Shown here: positions 26,109 through 34,006 of the stretch, piece by piece | How the letters are laid out: every line of letters begins with the position of its first letter | How positions within the stretch are numbered: position 1 is the stretch's first letter | Source: an uncultured Dehalococcoidia bacterium | GTDB taxonomy: Bacteria > Chloroflexota > Dehalococcoidia > Lucifugimonadales > Lucifugimonadaceae | Assembly: GCA_958295935.1 (NCBI GenBank) | Contig: OY282385.1 | Location: forward strand, 2,087,545 to 2,151,544 | Reading direction: 5' to 3' | Length of the DNA stretch: 64,000 nt | Notes under the pieces: generated by a model | Databases searched by the model: none | What the model was told of the DNA's origin: nothing | Seen by the model: only the letters and a program-made list of their open reading frames with translations | Made by a program: the position numbers and the translations under genes

Positions 26109-26594
26109 ATGGACAAAGACAGGCTGGAACTCAGCGACCTAGGTCGTCTAGTCGTAGATGAACGGAACCGGAGGGGGATGAGCCTCCGCGAGGCGTCATC
26201 TGCCATAGGAATCCCCTTCAACACCCTGGCGAGAGTCGAGAAGGGGCATGTCCCGGACCTCCCTAAGTTCAAGAGACTCGTCGAGTGGTGCGGTGCCGAC
26301 ATCAGGCAGTTCTTTGAAGTCCAAGAAAAGGCTGCGGCTACCACGGACGTAATCGCTGAGCACCTCCGGGCAGATCGCAACCTCCCGCCCGCAGCTGCTG
26401 ATCAGATAGCAGGCATCGTCAGCGAGCTCTATCAGGCACTGGCGCGCCCCAAAGAAATCGCTGCCGTGCATCTGCGGGCTGCTAAGACATTTCGTCCAGA
26501 TGCGGCTCGCGCCTTGGCGGTGTTGCTCAACGACCTGAATGAAGCGCTCATAGAGGAACTTACTGATGGCCCTGAGGAGAGGCTTCAAGTCTGA
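26109..26594 (+). CDS. XRE-family transcriptional repressor
   Basis: 161 residues. The N-terminal helix-turn-helix is clear: DLGRLVVDERNRRGMSLREA, then SAIGIPFNTLARVEKGHVPD and FKRLVEWCGAD. The C-terminal half is helical and probably mediates dimerisation or protease recognition. ATG at 26109 follows GGGGAGG. It is paired with an ImmA/IrrE-type metalloprotease, the layout known from ImmR-ImmA of ICEBs1 and DdrO-IrrE of Deinococcus, where the protease cleaves the repressor. The operators at 26015-26030 and 26073-26087 suggest it represses both itself and the divergent ubiquitin-like operon. Confidence 0.85.
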   Translation: MDKDRLELSDLGRLVVDERNRRGMSLREASSAIGIPFNTLARVEKGHVPDLPKFKRLVEWCGADIRQFFEVQEKAAATTDVIAEHLRADRNLPPAAADQIAGIVSELYQALARPKEIAAVHLRAAKTFRPDAARALAVLLNDLNEALIEELTDGPEERLQV

Positions 26595-27144
26595 AGCTGA
26601 GAGAATCGCTAGGCGCGTGCGAGCGGAGTTGGGGATGAGTGCCGGTCATTCTGTCACGCCCGAGGTACTCGCCAAGCTACTAGGCATTGAGGTCCGAGCG
26701 GGGGACGAGTTGATCCACCCACAGAGATTCGCTGAACTTGAACAGATTCAGCCCGGCGCTTTCTCGGCCTGTACGTTTCGGCCTTCGGCTGATCGCATAG
26801 TCGTTGTATACAATCCGCGCTCCCCCAAATCGCGCCGGCGGAGCGATCTAGCCCATGAACTTGCACATGTCCTTCTCGATCACGAGTTGAGTAGGGTTGA
26901 GAAGCTAGGCGCTGCCACATTCCTCTCGTGCGATGCGATTCAGGAGGAGGAGGCTGCTTGGTTGTCCGGATGCCTTCTTCTTCCTAGGCCATTGCTCTTG
27001 GCAGAAGTACGTAGTGGATTAAGCGCGAAAGACATCGCAACGAGATGTGGAGTCAGCGAAGGGATGGCACGGTACAGACTGAATGTCACTGGCGTACTCA
27101 GGCAGAACCAAGCCCTCCAGAAGAAGAGCCCGTTCCCAGGATAG
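26566..27144 (+). CDS. ImmA/IrrE-family metallo-endopeptidase
   Basis: 192 residues. The zinc protease motif HELAHVLLDHE lies near residue 105, preceded by RRSDLA, with a downstream acidic EEEAAWLSGCLLLPR that supplies the third ligand as in IrrE/ImmA. The C-terminal part (SAKDIATRCGVSEGMARYRL) looks like a small helix-turn-helix. The start overlaps the repressor gene by 29 bp, with AGAGGA as ribosome binding site. By analogy it would cut the XRE repressor on a signal such as DNA damage or infection and switch on the ubiquitin-like operon. Its stop codon marks the right border of the module inside the helicase gene. Confidence 0.88.
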   Translation: MALRRGFKSEAERIARRVRAELGMSAGHSVTPEVLAKLLGIEVRAGDELIHPQRFAELEQIQPGAFSACTFRPSADRIVVVYNPRSPKSRRRSDLAHELAHVLLDHELSRVEKLGAATFLSCDAIQEEEAAWLSGCLLLPRPLLLAEVRSGLSAKDIATRCGVSEGMARYRLNVTGVLRQNQALQKKSPFPG

Positions 27145-27720
27145 GTTGGAGTCCGTCCCACACAAGACTCCTTCGGCCGTATCCAGGGCGAGGTGTTCAT
27201 CTACGACGACGTTCCCGGAGGCGCCGGTTACGCACGCGCAATTCAGGACAACCTGGAAGAAATCGCCCGCCTGGCCCTGCACGTCGGCAAAAACTGCCCT
27301 AACCAAGATTGCAGCGGAGCCTGCTACCACTGCCTACTTGGATACAGGAATCAACAAATACACAACTTGCTAGACCGCCGCCTGGCCGTTTCAGTCCTTG
27401 AATACCTGCTGGAAAACCGGTGCCCCAGTCTGAGCAGACAAGACGCATTTAACATGGCCTTGGGGCTGGAAGCGTATATGCGGAATTGGGAAATCACGGG
27501 CCCCGATGAATGCCCCGAACAGTTCGGCGCAGTATTCAAGACCTACAACGACTCCCCGATAGGGATACGGCCCATACACCCCCTTTCCACTCGACCCAAG
27601 TTGGACGTGATCGACAGGATCAGAGAGGCGACAGGTATATTGCCGAAAATCTATACCAGCTTCGACCTGCTGCGAAGACCGTTCTGGGTGGCAAACCACC
27701 TTTTCCGATCTCTAAGGTAA
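27145..27720 (+). pseudogene. C-terminal fragment of the DUF1998 helicase
   Basis: The frame resumes immediately after the protease stop with GVRPTQDSFGRIQGEVFIYD, then DVPGGAGYARAIQDNL, the four-cysteine zinc motif CPNQDCSGACYHCLLGYRNQ and LLDRRLAVSVLEYLL, which is the DUF1998 module at the end of these helicases. About 100 more residues follow (TYNDSPIGIRPIHPLS), possibly a nuclease-like or accessory end. There is no good start codon, so it is a remnant. Compared with intact family members, the second RecA-like domain and a long central region (several hundred residues) are absent between 24083 and 27145. Confidence 0.82.
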
Positions 27721-27760
27721 CTAACAAACCCGGCACACCTCAACGGCCCTGATGAAATCC

Positions 27761-27815
27761 TCCCTCCTAATCATCCCCATCACAAAAATCCCAAAAATCA
27801 CAGTTCAGACCTCTG
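27761..27815. repeat. 9-bp-periodic dispersed element, copy 5
   Basis: ATCATCCCC / ATCACAAAA / ATCCCAAAA / ATCACAGTT / CAGACC, in the gap after the helicase fragment. Confidence 0.85.
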
Positions 27816-27893
27816 TCACTAGGCGGCTTCCCCATCCCCCCAACCCAATCCTCTCCCCCCGCTTACCGCGACCACATACAACGTCGCCCAAAG

Positions 27894-28514
27894 CTAGACG
27901 GACGGAAAAGCGCTTAGCAGCTTATCCGCATGGGTCTCAAACAGGATCTGACGGGCTAACGCAGTGCTCACTTTGTGACTAAATCCAGTCATCTCAGTTG
28001 GCGGCTTACAGGCAATCTTCATCGGAATCACATTGTCAGCATCCCCTATCAATCCCCGTAACCCATTTGCAGTAAGCGTCGTGCCGTCACCAGTATCTTG
28101 AATGTTCCCTGGGTCCACCATATCCGGCGCGCCAAATACGATACCTGTACCTGAAATTACGAAAAGCGTAGCAGTGTCCCACTTCCGCCATCCGCCGCCC
28201 ATCTTGTTCAACAGTTTCACAGACGCGATGCCGCGAAACGACCCTTTGATGGACAGCTTGCGATCGCGCGGCAACAGAATATCTCCCGCCGAAGATTGAT
28301 CGCTATAGAGCTTGCAATCGATACCAACAGACCGGAGGAGAGCGTAGGTGAACACCTCCACCGCGCCGCCAACCACAAATCGGTTCTCATGGATGGTGGT
28401 GTTATACCGCTCTAACAGCGTCGCTACCGCCTCTTCATACTGTCCCTGCGCCGTGCTCGAACAGTCCGCCTTTAGACGATCAAACACGCGTCGCTCAGAC
28501 GTGAACCGCGTCAT
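27894..28514 (-). CDS. probable type II restriction endonuclease
   Basis: 206 residues, overlapping the methyltransferase stop by ATGA. The segment SSAGDILLPRDRKLSIKGSF has the shape of a PD-(D/E)XK core: an Asp at GD, about ten residues, then S-I-K with the catalytic lysine. EVFTYALLRSVGIDCKLYSD precedes it as the expected helix and strand. I cannot assign a recognition site or a named subfamily; the call rests on this core and the partner gene. It may itself be intact. Confidence 0.7.
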   Translation of the reverse strand: MTRFTSERRVFDRLKADCSSTAQGQYEEAVATLLERYNTTIHENRFVVGGAVEVFTYALLRSVGIDCKLYSDQSSAGDILLPRDRKLSIKGSFRGIASVKLLNKMGGGWRKWDTATLFVISGTGIVFGAPDMVDPGNIQDTGDGTTLTANGLRGLIGDADNVIPMKIACKPPTEMTGFSHKVSTALARQILFETHADKLLSAFPSV

Positions 28515-29413
28515 GCCGTAATACGCTCGACGCGCGGCACCAGCTGAAATTCGCGCTGAGGAGGCGGTGCAAGTATACGTCGCTCAGCAAGGTCGAGGTA
28601 AGACCGCTCAATATCGTATCCAACGCAACGACGCCCATTCCGCAAGGCGGCAAGAGCAGTCTGCCCGCTGCCCAGGAACGGATCCAACACCTCGTCCCCC
28701 TCTTCGGAGTAGAGCAAGATCAATCGACGTGCAAGCTCTTCAGGATAGGGACATGGGTGGTCGATGGTATTCGGAGGAACTGGCGCAACGTGCCAGATAT
28801 TGTTTGCGATATCGCGCTTGAAAAGCTCATCGATATCCAAAACCTTTGCCTTGCCGCGCCTAGGCTCCCCAGGCTTGCGGAATATCAAGATGTATTCCGT
28901 CATGATGTTCGGGTAATAGTAACCGGCTTTTGGGTGCTGAATGAACACACCCGCACGCTTTACCCCGCCGGTAACCTTATTCCAGATAATGTCTTGGTGA
29001 AACTCCCATCCGATGCTGCACATGCGCTCGGTTATCAACATGGGAGTCGGATAATGCTTGCCCTTATAGAGAATAGTTCCAACCACAATCGCACAAAACC
29101 CACCCTTGACCGTCACGCGTAATGTTTCCGCAAAGACCTTCGATATGTTCTCAAGATAATCCTCGAAGGTATTGCCAAAAACTTGATACTCACGCTCGCG
29201 ATGCCACGCATCCTTATCCCCCGTAGCATGGATGTCGTAATCAACCGAATTCCAATACGGCGGAGAAGTAACAGTAAGCGCAACCGACTCACCGCCGCAC
29301 TGCGGCATCGTTATAGAAGACTTGCAATAGAAGCGGTAACCGGCCCCTTCAACCATGCCAGGGCGCCGATTCAGCTTGACCACCGCCCGCCCCGGCTCCG
29401 GGAATGATTGCAT
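28511..29413 (-). CDS. DNA methyltransferase, beta class (type II R-M partner)
   Basis: About 300 residues. Motif IV TSPPYWNSVDYD near the N-terminus and motif I DPFLGSGQTALAAL near the C-terminus give the beta-class order, so it methylates adenine N6 or cytosine N4. The AdoMet and target segments GFCAIVVGTILYKGKHYPTP and WHVAPVPPNTIDHPCPYPEE are typical. The start is uncertain: ATG at 29413 has a GGGGAG site, ATG at 29356 gives a shorter protein. It precedes the endonuclease gene, which ensures protection comes first. An IS1595-like remnant lies immediately upstream and overlaps the 5' region. Confidence 0.85.
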   Translation of the reverse strand: MQSFPEPGRAVVKLNRRPGMVEGAGYRFYCKSSITMPQCGGESVALTVTSPPYWNSVDYDIHATGDKDAWHREREYQVFGNTFEDYLENISKVFAETLRVTVKGGFCAIVVGTILYKGKHYPTPMLITERMCSIGWEFHQDIIWNKVTGGVKRAGVFIQHPKAGYYYPNIMTEYILIFRKPGEPRRGKAKVLDIDELFKRDIANNIWHVAPVPPNTIDHPCPYPEELARRLILLYSEEGDEVLDPFLGSGQTALAALRNGRRCVGYDIERSYLDLAERRILAPPPQREFQLVPRVERITA

Positions 29414-29598
29414 AAACAGACCAGCTCCCCATAAGTCAATCGCTTTGCCTTCAGCATCACAGCACCCGTCCGCACCGAAAAACGTTCCCGGCACTCTTTA
29501 CACCGGCAAGGCGCCTCCTGCCCGAGTGCCTTGCGAGGCTCGCACGAATAGTCCCGATTTGTCAAGACTTTTGGGACTCTTCTGCCCGAGCCTCGCAC
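29371..29598 (-). pseudogene. remnant of an IS1595-type transposase (zinc-ribbon part)
   Basis: CRCKECRERFSVRTGAVM and the following RLTYGELVCL resemble the zinc ribbon and start of the linker of IS1595-family transposases. No DDE catalytic part follows and the sequence before it is unrelated, so only about 40 codons remain. It may date from insertion of the restriction-modification genes. Confidence 0.5.
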
Positions 29599-29760
29599 AC
29601 TATCACAGTGCCAAGCCTGATATTACCTACCCACCGCCGAACCTCAAACCCTGCTGACACCCCTCACCCCGTCCCCGTCCGATCACACACCTCTGTCACC
29701 GAGCACCGCCCTCACCCCCCGCTCCCCGTCCCACCCTCCTGCCCCGTTCCCTCTCCCGTT

Positions 29761-29816
29761 CCTCCCTCCTAATCATCCCCATCAAACAAATCACAAAAAT
29801 CACAGTTCAGACCCCC
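29761..29816. repeat. 9-bp-periodic dispersed element, copy 6
   Basis: AATCATCCCC / ATCAAACAA / ATCACAAAA / ATCACAGTT / CAGACCCCC. The rest of 29599-29891 is C-rich sequence without a gene. Confidence 0.85.
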
Positions 29817-29891
29817 ACCTTCACGCTTTCTCCAAAGTAGCCGCCTAGACTGCTCCCACTTTCGACCCCCGCAACGAGAAAGAAGAATCCA

Positions 29892-30569
29892 GTGAAAACC
29901 CCCGCAACGCTCCTGGCAGCCATCATCATCATCCTGCTACTAGCCTTAGCCGCCGCCGGCTGCCGGAACAACTCAGAAACCAGTAAACCCGGCGAAGCCG
30001 GCGCAATCAGCAAAGCCGGCGGCGAGCACGACGACGAAGCCAGCGAACCCGGCGAACCCGGTGAATCCGGTGAACACACTGCCGACAGCGAAACCAGTAA
30101 ACCCGGCGACGAGAGCAGCGAACCCGGCGAAGCCGGTGAAACCGGCGGCGGAGAAGGAGAAGAGTCTGGCACGCAATACGCCCGCGGCGACACCTTCGAC
30201 CAAATTCGAGCCGGAGCCAGGCTCATACTCACCTACGACCCAGCCGCCGGCGCCTTCACCGGCACCGTCGAAAACACCACCACGGCCACCCTCCGCAAAG
30301 TCCGAATCGAAGTACACCTCTCGAACGGCATCGAACTAGGCCCCACGACCCCCACCGACCTGCCTCCCGGCCGCACCATCCCCATCACCCTACCCGCCGG
30401 CAGCCAGCCCTTCACCACCTGGAGCGCCCACCCGGAAGTCGGTCCCTCGGGTACCAGTGAGTCCGGCGAAACCGGCAGTGAGCACACCGAAGGCAGCGAG
30501 CACGACGACGAGCGCAGCGAACCCGGCGAAAGCCGCGAATCCAGCGGTGAACACAGCTCCGGCAGCTAA
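29892..30569 (+). CDS. low-complexity lipoprotein with Ser-Glu-Pro-Gly repeats
   Basis: 225 residues from a GTG start. A signal sequence (LLAAIIIILLLALAAAGC) ends in a lipobox cysteine. An acidic stretch follows with many SKPGE, SEPGE and GESGEH units. The central part from about residue 95 (GDTFDQIRAGARLILTYDPA, TGTVENTTTATLRKVRIEVH) is a beta-rich FxLYD-like domain of the kind found in surface proteins. The C-terminus returns to SEHDDERSEPGES repeats. It is probably anchored on the cell surface; the role is unknown. The repeats are GC-rich and slippage-prone, and similar PGE-type fragments continue past the stop (30570-30640). Confidence 0.75.
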   Translation: MKTPATLLAAIIIILLLALAAAGCRNNSETSKPGEAGAISKAGGEHDDEASEPGEPGESGEHTADSETSKPGDESSEPGEAGETGGGEGEESGTQYARGDTFDQIRAGARLILTYDPAAGAFTGTVENTTTATLRKVRIEVHLSNGIELGPTTPTDLPPGRTIPITLPAGSQPFTTWSAHPEVGPSGTSESGETGSEHTEGSEHDDERSEPGESRESSGEHSSGS

Positions 30570-30640
30570 ACCAGTAAACCCGGCGAGCCGGCAGCAACCC
30601 CGCCACTGGCAGCGAAGCAAGTAAACCCGGCGAACGCCGG

Positions 30641-30717
30641 TGGTAGCCCCTGCGGGATTCGAACCCGCGATCTCCGCCTTGAGAGGGCGGTGTCCTGGGC
30701 CGCTAGACGAAGGGGCC
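30641..30717 (-). tRNA. tRNA-Glu (CTC)
   Basis: Anticodon stem CCGCC/GGCGG with loop CTCTCAA gives CTC. The T-arm GCGGGTTCGAATCCCGC is perfect, the acceptor pairs GGCCCCT with AGGGGCT (first pair G-U), and CCA is encoded. Confidence 0.95.
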
Positions 30718-30753
30718 GCCTAATCACCCGGCCGCAAAGAGCCGGCGATCGAA

Positions 30754-30827
30754 TGGCTGGCGATCCAGGATTCGAACCTGGGCTCCCAGATTCAGAGTCT
30801 GGTGTCCTACCACTAGACGAATCGCCA
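30754..30827 (-). tRNA. tRNA-Gln (CTG)
   Basis: Acceptor TGGCGAT/ATCGCCA, anticodon stem CCAGA/TCTGG with loop CTCTGAA giving CTG, T-arm CCAGGTTCGAATCCTGG, encoded CCA. It lies 36 bp upstream of tRNA-Glu on the same strand, probably co-transcribed. Confidence 0.95.
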
Positions 30828-31121
30828 CTGCCAGACCCCCCAAGTCTAACAGCGCCAACGCCCAGGCTCAATTCTGCATTGGCCCCAGCCCCAATCCTCC
30901 GCGCCCCGCGCCCCGCGTCCCGCGCGCCGCGACACCGGCACACCAAAACACCCGCAAGCCGGCCATACCCGCGCCGCGCAACAGCGCACTCACCCGCGCC
31001 TCTCCCTTGGAGCGCAGCAAAGCGTTTAACCGCAAATTAAGACGGGCAGGCCGATAATGTCCTCGACGACGACCCCGACCCCGCACCGTGTCCCTCCCGC
31101 ACCCTGCGCGAGAGACCTCGT

Positions 31122-31904
31122 ATGCCCGCAGGAACCGCCGCGCTTGTGACCCACCAACTCAAGGAACCGGAAACCTGGCGAGCCGCCGCCGCCGAATTCC
31201 TCGGCGTCTTCACCCTCGTATTCATAGCCGTCGGAACAACCGGCATCGCCATCGGCCTCGACAGCGGCCCCCACGACGCAGCCGGCCTCCTGCTCATGGG
31301 CCTCGCCAACGGCATCGCAGTAGCAGTAGCCGTAGCAGCATTCGCCAGAATCTCCGGCGCTCACGTAAACCCCGCCGTCACGCTCGCAGCGCTCATCACC
31401 GGCAACATCGACCTCCCCCGGGCCCTCATATACCTACTCTTCCAACTAGCAGGCGCCGCCGCAGCCACAGCCCTCACCCACCTCATATTCCAAATACCCA
31501 ACCTCGGCGTCCACAACCTCAACCCCGCGCTCAGCGCACCCGCAGGCTTCGGACTCGAAGCTATACTCACCTTCCTCCTCGTAATCGTCGTATTCGCCAC
31601 CGCAATCGACAAACGAGCCAACCAGATACTCGCGCCCCTGGCCATCGGAGCCATCGTCGCAATAGACAGCTTCGCCGGACTCCCCCTCACCGGCGCATCC
31701 ATGAACCCGGCCAGAAGCTTCGGCCCGGCCCTCATACACCTATCCTGGGAACATCACTGGCTATACTGGGCCGCCCCCATCACCGGCGCGCTCGCCGCCG
31801 CAACCACATACACCCTCCTATTTGGAACCCCCCAAATGCGGCAACGCCTCCGCCTCCGCCTCTCCCCGCCCTGGTCACCCACCCCCAGCCCCCACGACGA
31901 CTAA
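31122..31904 (+). CDS. MIP-family aquaporin, AqpZ-like
   Basis: 260 residues, six transmembrane helices and two NPA half-helices: ISGAHVNPAVTLAALITGNI and LTGASMNPARSFGPALIHLS. The Arg after the second NPA (NPARS) and the His near the first fit the narrow water-selective filter. The N-terminus has a ~15-residue cytoplasmic extension, and the C-terminal tail is Pro-rich and basic. ATG at 31122 follows CGTATG; the next ATGs are internal. The gene uses C-rich codons, in line with the strand bias of the region. It stands alone between the tRNA pair and the DUF805 cluster. Confidence 0.9.
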   Translation: MPAGTAALVTHQLKEPETWRAAAAEFLGVFTLVFIAVGTTGIAIGLDSGPHDAAGLLLMGLANGIAVAVAVAAFARISGAHVNPAVTLAALITGNIDLPRALIYLLFQLAGAAAATALTHLIFQIPNLGVHNLNPALSAPAGFGLEAILTFLLVIVVFATAIDKRANQILAPLAIGAIVAIDSFAGLPLTGASMNPARSFGPALIHLSWEHHWLYWAAPITGALAAATTYTLLFGTPQMRQRLRLRLSPPWSPTPSPHDD

Positions 31905-31920
31905 CCCGCCCCGTGATCCG

Positions 31921-31974
31921 CCCCTCCCAATCATCCCCATCAAACAAATCACACGAATCACAGTTCAGACACCC
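31921..31974. repeat. 9-bp-periodic dispersed element, copy 7
   Basis: Four 9-mers ATCATCCCC, ATCAAACAA, ATCACACGA, ATCACAGTT then CAGACACCC. Its right end touches the stop of the triple DUF805 gene. Confidence 0.85.
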
Positions 31975-33409
31975 GCCCCTTCACCACCCCCACCAACACC
32001 AGGGCCCACACGAAGAACACGGCGCATAGAACCAAGATGACCACCGAGAAGACACCGCCTGCATCCAACCCATCAAAGCTGATTGGACCCCCTACCTCCG
32101 CAGCAATGTAGGCGATGGGTGGGGGCACGAATAGGCCGATTGACCACCGCCCCGAACGGCCTAAGTCATGCCAGCGCTTGGCGCACAACGCCAGGAGCCA
32201 GTAAAGCTCGAGGGCCGCTAGCAAAAAGAGGGGCACCCACGCAAGGAGGATACCGGATTCCCCCAAGTCGATTCCCGAGAAAGCGAGGCTCCACATGACG
32301 AAGAACCACACGACTCCGATTATGATGAACCCCAAAAGGGCGAGCAGCAGCAGCCCAACCCCATTCCAGAATTGCTCACGACCGATCCGCCCTTCAAACC
32401 TCCAAATCTCCAACGCCCACGCTCGCACCCCTACCGCCCCTCTTCCCCGCGGCGTCCCCTCCCCCTTCACCACCCCCAACAACACCAGGGTCCACACGAA
32501 GAACGCGGCGCATACGAACAAGATGACCACCGATAAGACGCCGCCGGCATCCAGGAAGGCGCCGGCATCCAACCGATCAAAGCCGTTTTGAACCGCTCCC
32601 TCCGCAGCCATGTAGGCGATGGGTGGGGGCACAACTAGGCCGATTGAGCCCCACCCCGACCGGCCCAAGTCGCGCCAGCGCTTGGCGCACAACGCCAGGA
32701 GCCAGTACAGCTCGAGGGCATATAGCGGATAGATAGGCTCCGATGTAAAGAGCCTAACGATAAAGCTATCCAGGTCGCCTCTCCACGTGACGAAGAGCCA
32801 CCCAGCTTCGATTACGCCGAACACGAGACTGCTAAGCGCCAGCAGCCCAACCCCATTCCAGAATTGCCGGCGACCGACCCGCCCGTCAAACCTCCAAATC
32901 CCGTATGCCCACGCTCGCACCCCTACTGCCCCCCTTCCCCGCGGCGTCCCCTCCCCCTTCACCACCCCCAACAACACCAGGGTCCACACGAAGAACGCGG
33001 CGCATACGAGCAAGATGATGATCCCCGCCAAGCCGATTGGAGCCCATTCCCACGCAACCATGTAAGCGATGGGTGGGGGCGCAACGAAGCCGATTGAGCC
33101 CCACCCAGACCGGCCCAAGTCGCGCCAGCGCTTGGAGCACAACGCCAGGAGCCAGTACAGCTCCAGGGCATATAGCGGATAGATAGGCCACGATGTAAAG
33201 AGCCTAACGATAAAGCTATCCAGGTCGGCTCCCCATGTGACCAAGAGCCACACGCCTACCATTATGATGAACCCCAAATAGGCGAGCAGCAGCAGCCCAA
33301 CCCCATTCCAGAATTGGCGGCGACCGATCCGCCCGTCAAACCTCCAAATCCCCGACGCCCACGCTCGCACCGCAGCTAACCCCCGTCCTCGCTGCGTTCC
33401 CTCTCCCAT
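31958..33409 (-). CDS. DUF805 membrane protein, three tandem domains
   Basis: About 483 residues made of three similar DUF805 units of about 150 residues. Each unit begins RAWAxGIWRFDGRIGRRQFW, has three to four hydrophobic helices, and contains LYWLLALCAKRWRDLGRSGW and VPPPIAYM; joining segments read KGEGTPRGRGAVGVRAW. DUF805 proteins are small inner-membrane proteins of unknown function, normally with one domain, so a triple fusion is unusual. The start at 33409 (MGEGTQRGRG) lies just inside a 9-bp-periodic element copy; longer starts would read the repeat as protein. The near-identical units suggest recent unequal duplication. Confidence 0.85.
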   Translation of the reverse strand: MGEGTQRGRGLAAVRAWASGIWRFDGRIGRRQFWNGVGLLLLAYLGFIIMVGVWLLVTWGADLDSFIVRLFTSWPIYPLYALELYWLLALCSKRWRDLGRSGWGSIGFVAPPPIAYMVAWEWAPIGLAGIIILLVCAAFFVWTLVLLGVVKGEGTPRGRGAVGVRAWAYGIWRFDGRVGRRQFWNGVGLLALSSLVFGVIEAGWLFVTWRGDLDSFIVRLFTSEPIYPLYALELYWLLALCAKRWRDLGRSGWGSIGLVVPPPIAYMAAEGAVQNGFDRLDAGAFLDAGGVLSVVILFVCAAFFVWTLVLLGVVKGEGTPRGRGAVGVRAWALEIWRFEGRIGREQFWNGVGLLLLALLGFIIIGVVWFFVMWSLAFSGIDLGESGILLAWVPLFLLAALELYWLLALCAKRWHDLGRSGRWSIGLFVPPPIAYIAAEVGGPISFDGLDAGGVFSVVILVLCAVFFVWALVLVGVVKGRVSEL

Positions 33410-33411
33410 CA

Positions 33412-33467
33412 CTCCCTCCCAATCATCCCCATCAAACAAATCACACGAATCACAGTTCAGACCCCCC
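33412..33467. repeat. 9-bp-periodic dispersed element, copy 8
   Basis: Same four-unit form as copy 7, lying between the triple DUF805 gene and the next DUF805 gene. Confidence 0.85.
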
Positions 33468-33947
33468 CTTCACCGCCCCCAACAACACTAGGGCCCACAC
33501 GAAGAACACGGCGCATACGAGCAAGACGATGGTCACCGCAAAGTCGATTTCATCCCATCCCTCCGCAGCCATGTAGGCGAAGGCGATGGCTGGGGGCGCA
33601 ACGAGACCGATTGAACACCGTCCCGACCGGCCTAAGTCGTGCCAGCGCTTGGCGCACAACGCCAGAAGCCAGTACAGCTGGAGGGCAAATAGCGAAAGAA
33701 AGAGAAGGGAGAATGCAAAGAAACCAAGGATAAAGTCATTCAAGTTTCTCGAGAACGCGAGAGCAAGGATCCACCCGGCGGCTACCAACCCGGCTCCGAT
33801 TACGCCGAACACAAGATTGCTAATTATCAGCAGCCCAACCCCATTCCAGAATTGGCGGCGACCGATCCGCCCATCAAACCTCCAAATCTCGTATGCCCAC
33901 GCTCGCACCGCAGCTAACCCCCGTCCTCGCTGCGTTCCCTCTCCCAT
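33450..33947 (-). CDS. DUF805 membrane protein, single domain
   Basis: About 165 residues: MGEGTQRGRGLAAVRAWAYE, IWRFDGRIGRRQFWNGVGLL, hydrophobic helices, LYWLLALCAKRWHDLGRSGR and a final helix ending LVLLGAVKGG. It is one more member of the local DUF805 family, with a start region identical in sequence to that of the triple-domain gene. Its helices two and three differ most from the neighbours. The ends are flanked by 9-bp-periodic element copies, so gene and element have been duplicated together. Function unknown. Confidence 0.83.
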   Translation of the reverse strand: MGEGTQRGRGLAAVRAWAYEIWRFDGRIGRRQFWNGVGLLIISNLVFGVIGAGLVAAGWILALAFSRNLNDFILGFFAFSLLFLSLFALQLYWLLALCAKRWHDLGRSGRCSIGLVAPPAIAFAYMAAEGWDEIDFAVTIVLLVCAVFFVWALVLLGAVKGGSEL

Positions 33948-33949
33948 CA

Positions 33950-34006
33950 CTCCCTCCCAATCACCCCCATCACGAAAATCACACAAATCACAGTTCAGAC
34001 CCCCCC
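33950..34006. repeat. 9-bp-periodic dispersed element, copy 9
   Basis: Variant with ATCACCCCC and ATCACACAA units; located between the second and third DUF805 genes. Confidence 0.85.

Noticed and set aside
24074-27144. CCCAGGATAG as a target-site duplication of a transposon
   Set aside because: The excised product would be out of frame and lack a helicase domain, and no transposase or inverted repeat was found. I keep it only as a border observation.
31446-31739. Acidic - strand frame within the aquaporin
   Set aside because: Shadow of the membrane protein gene; the + strand frame has both NPA motifs.
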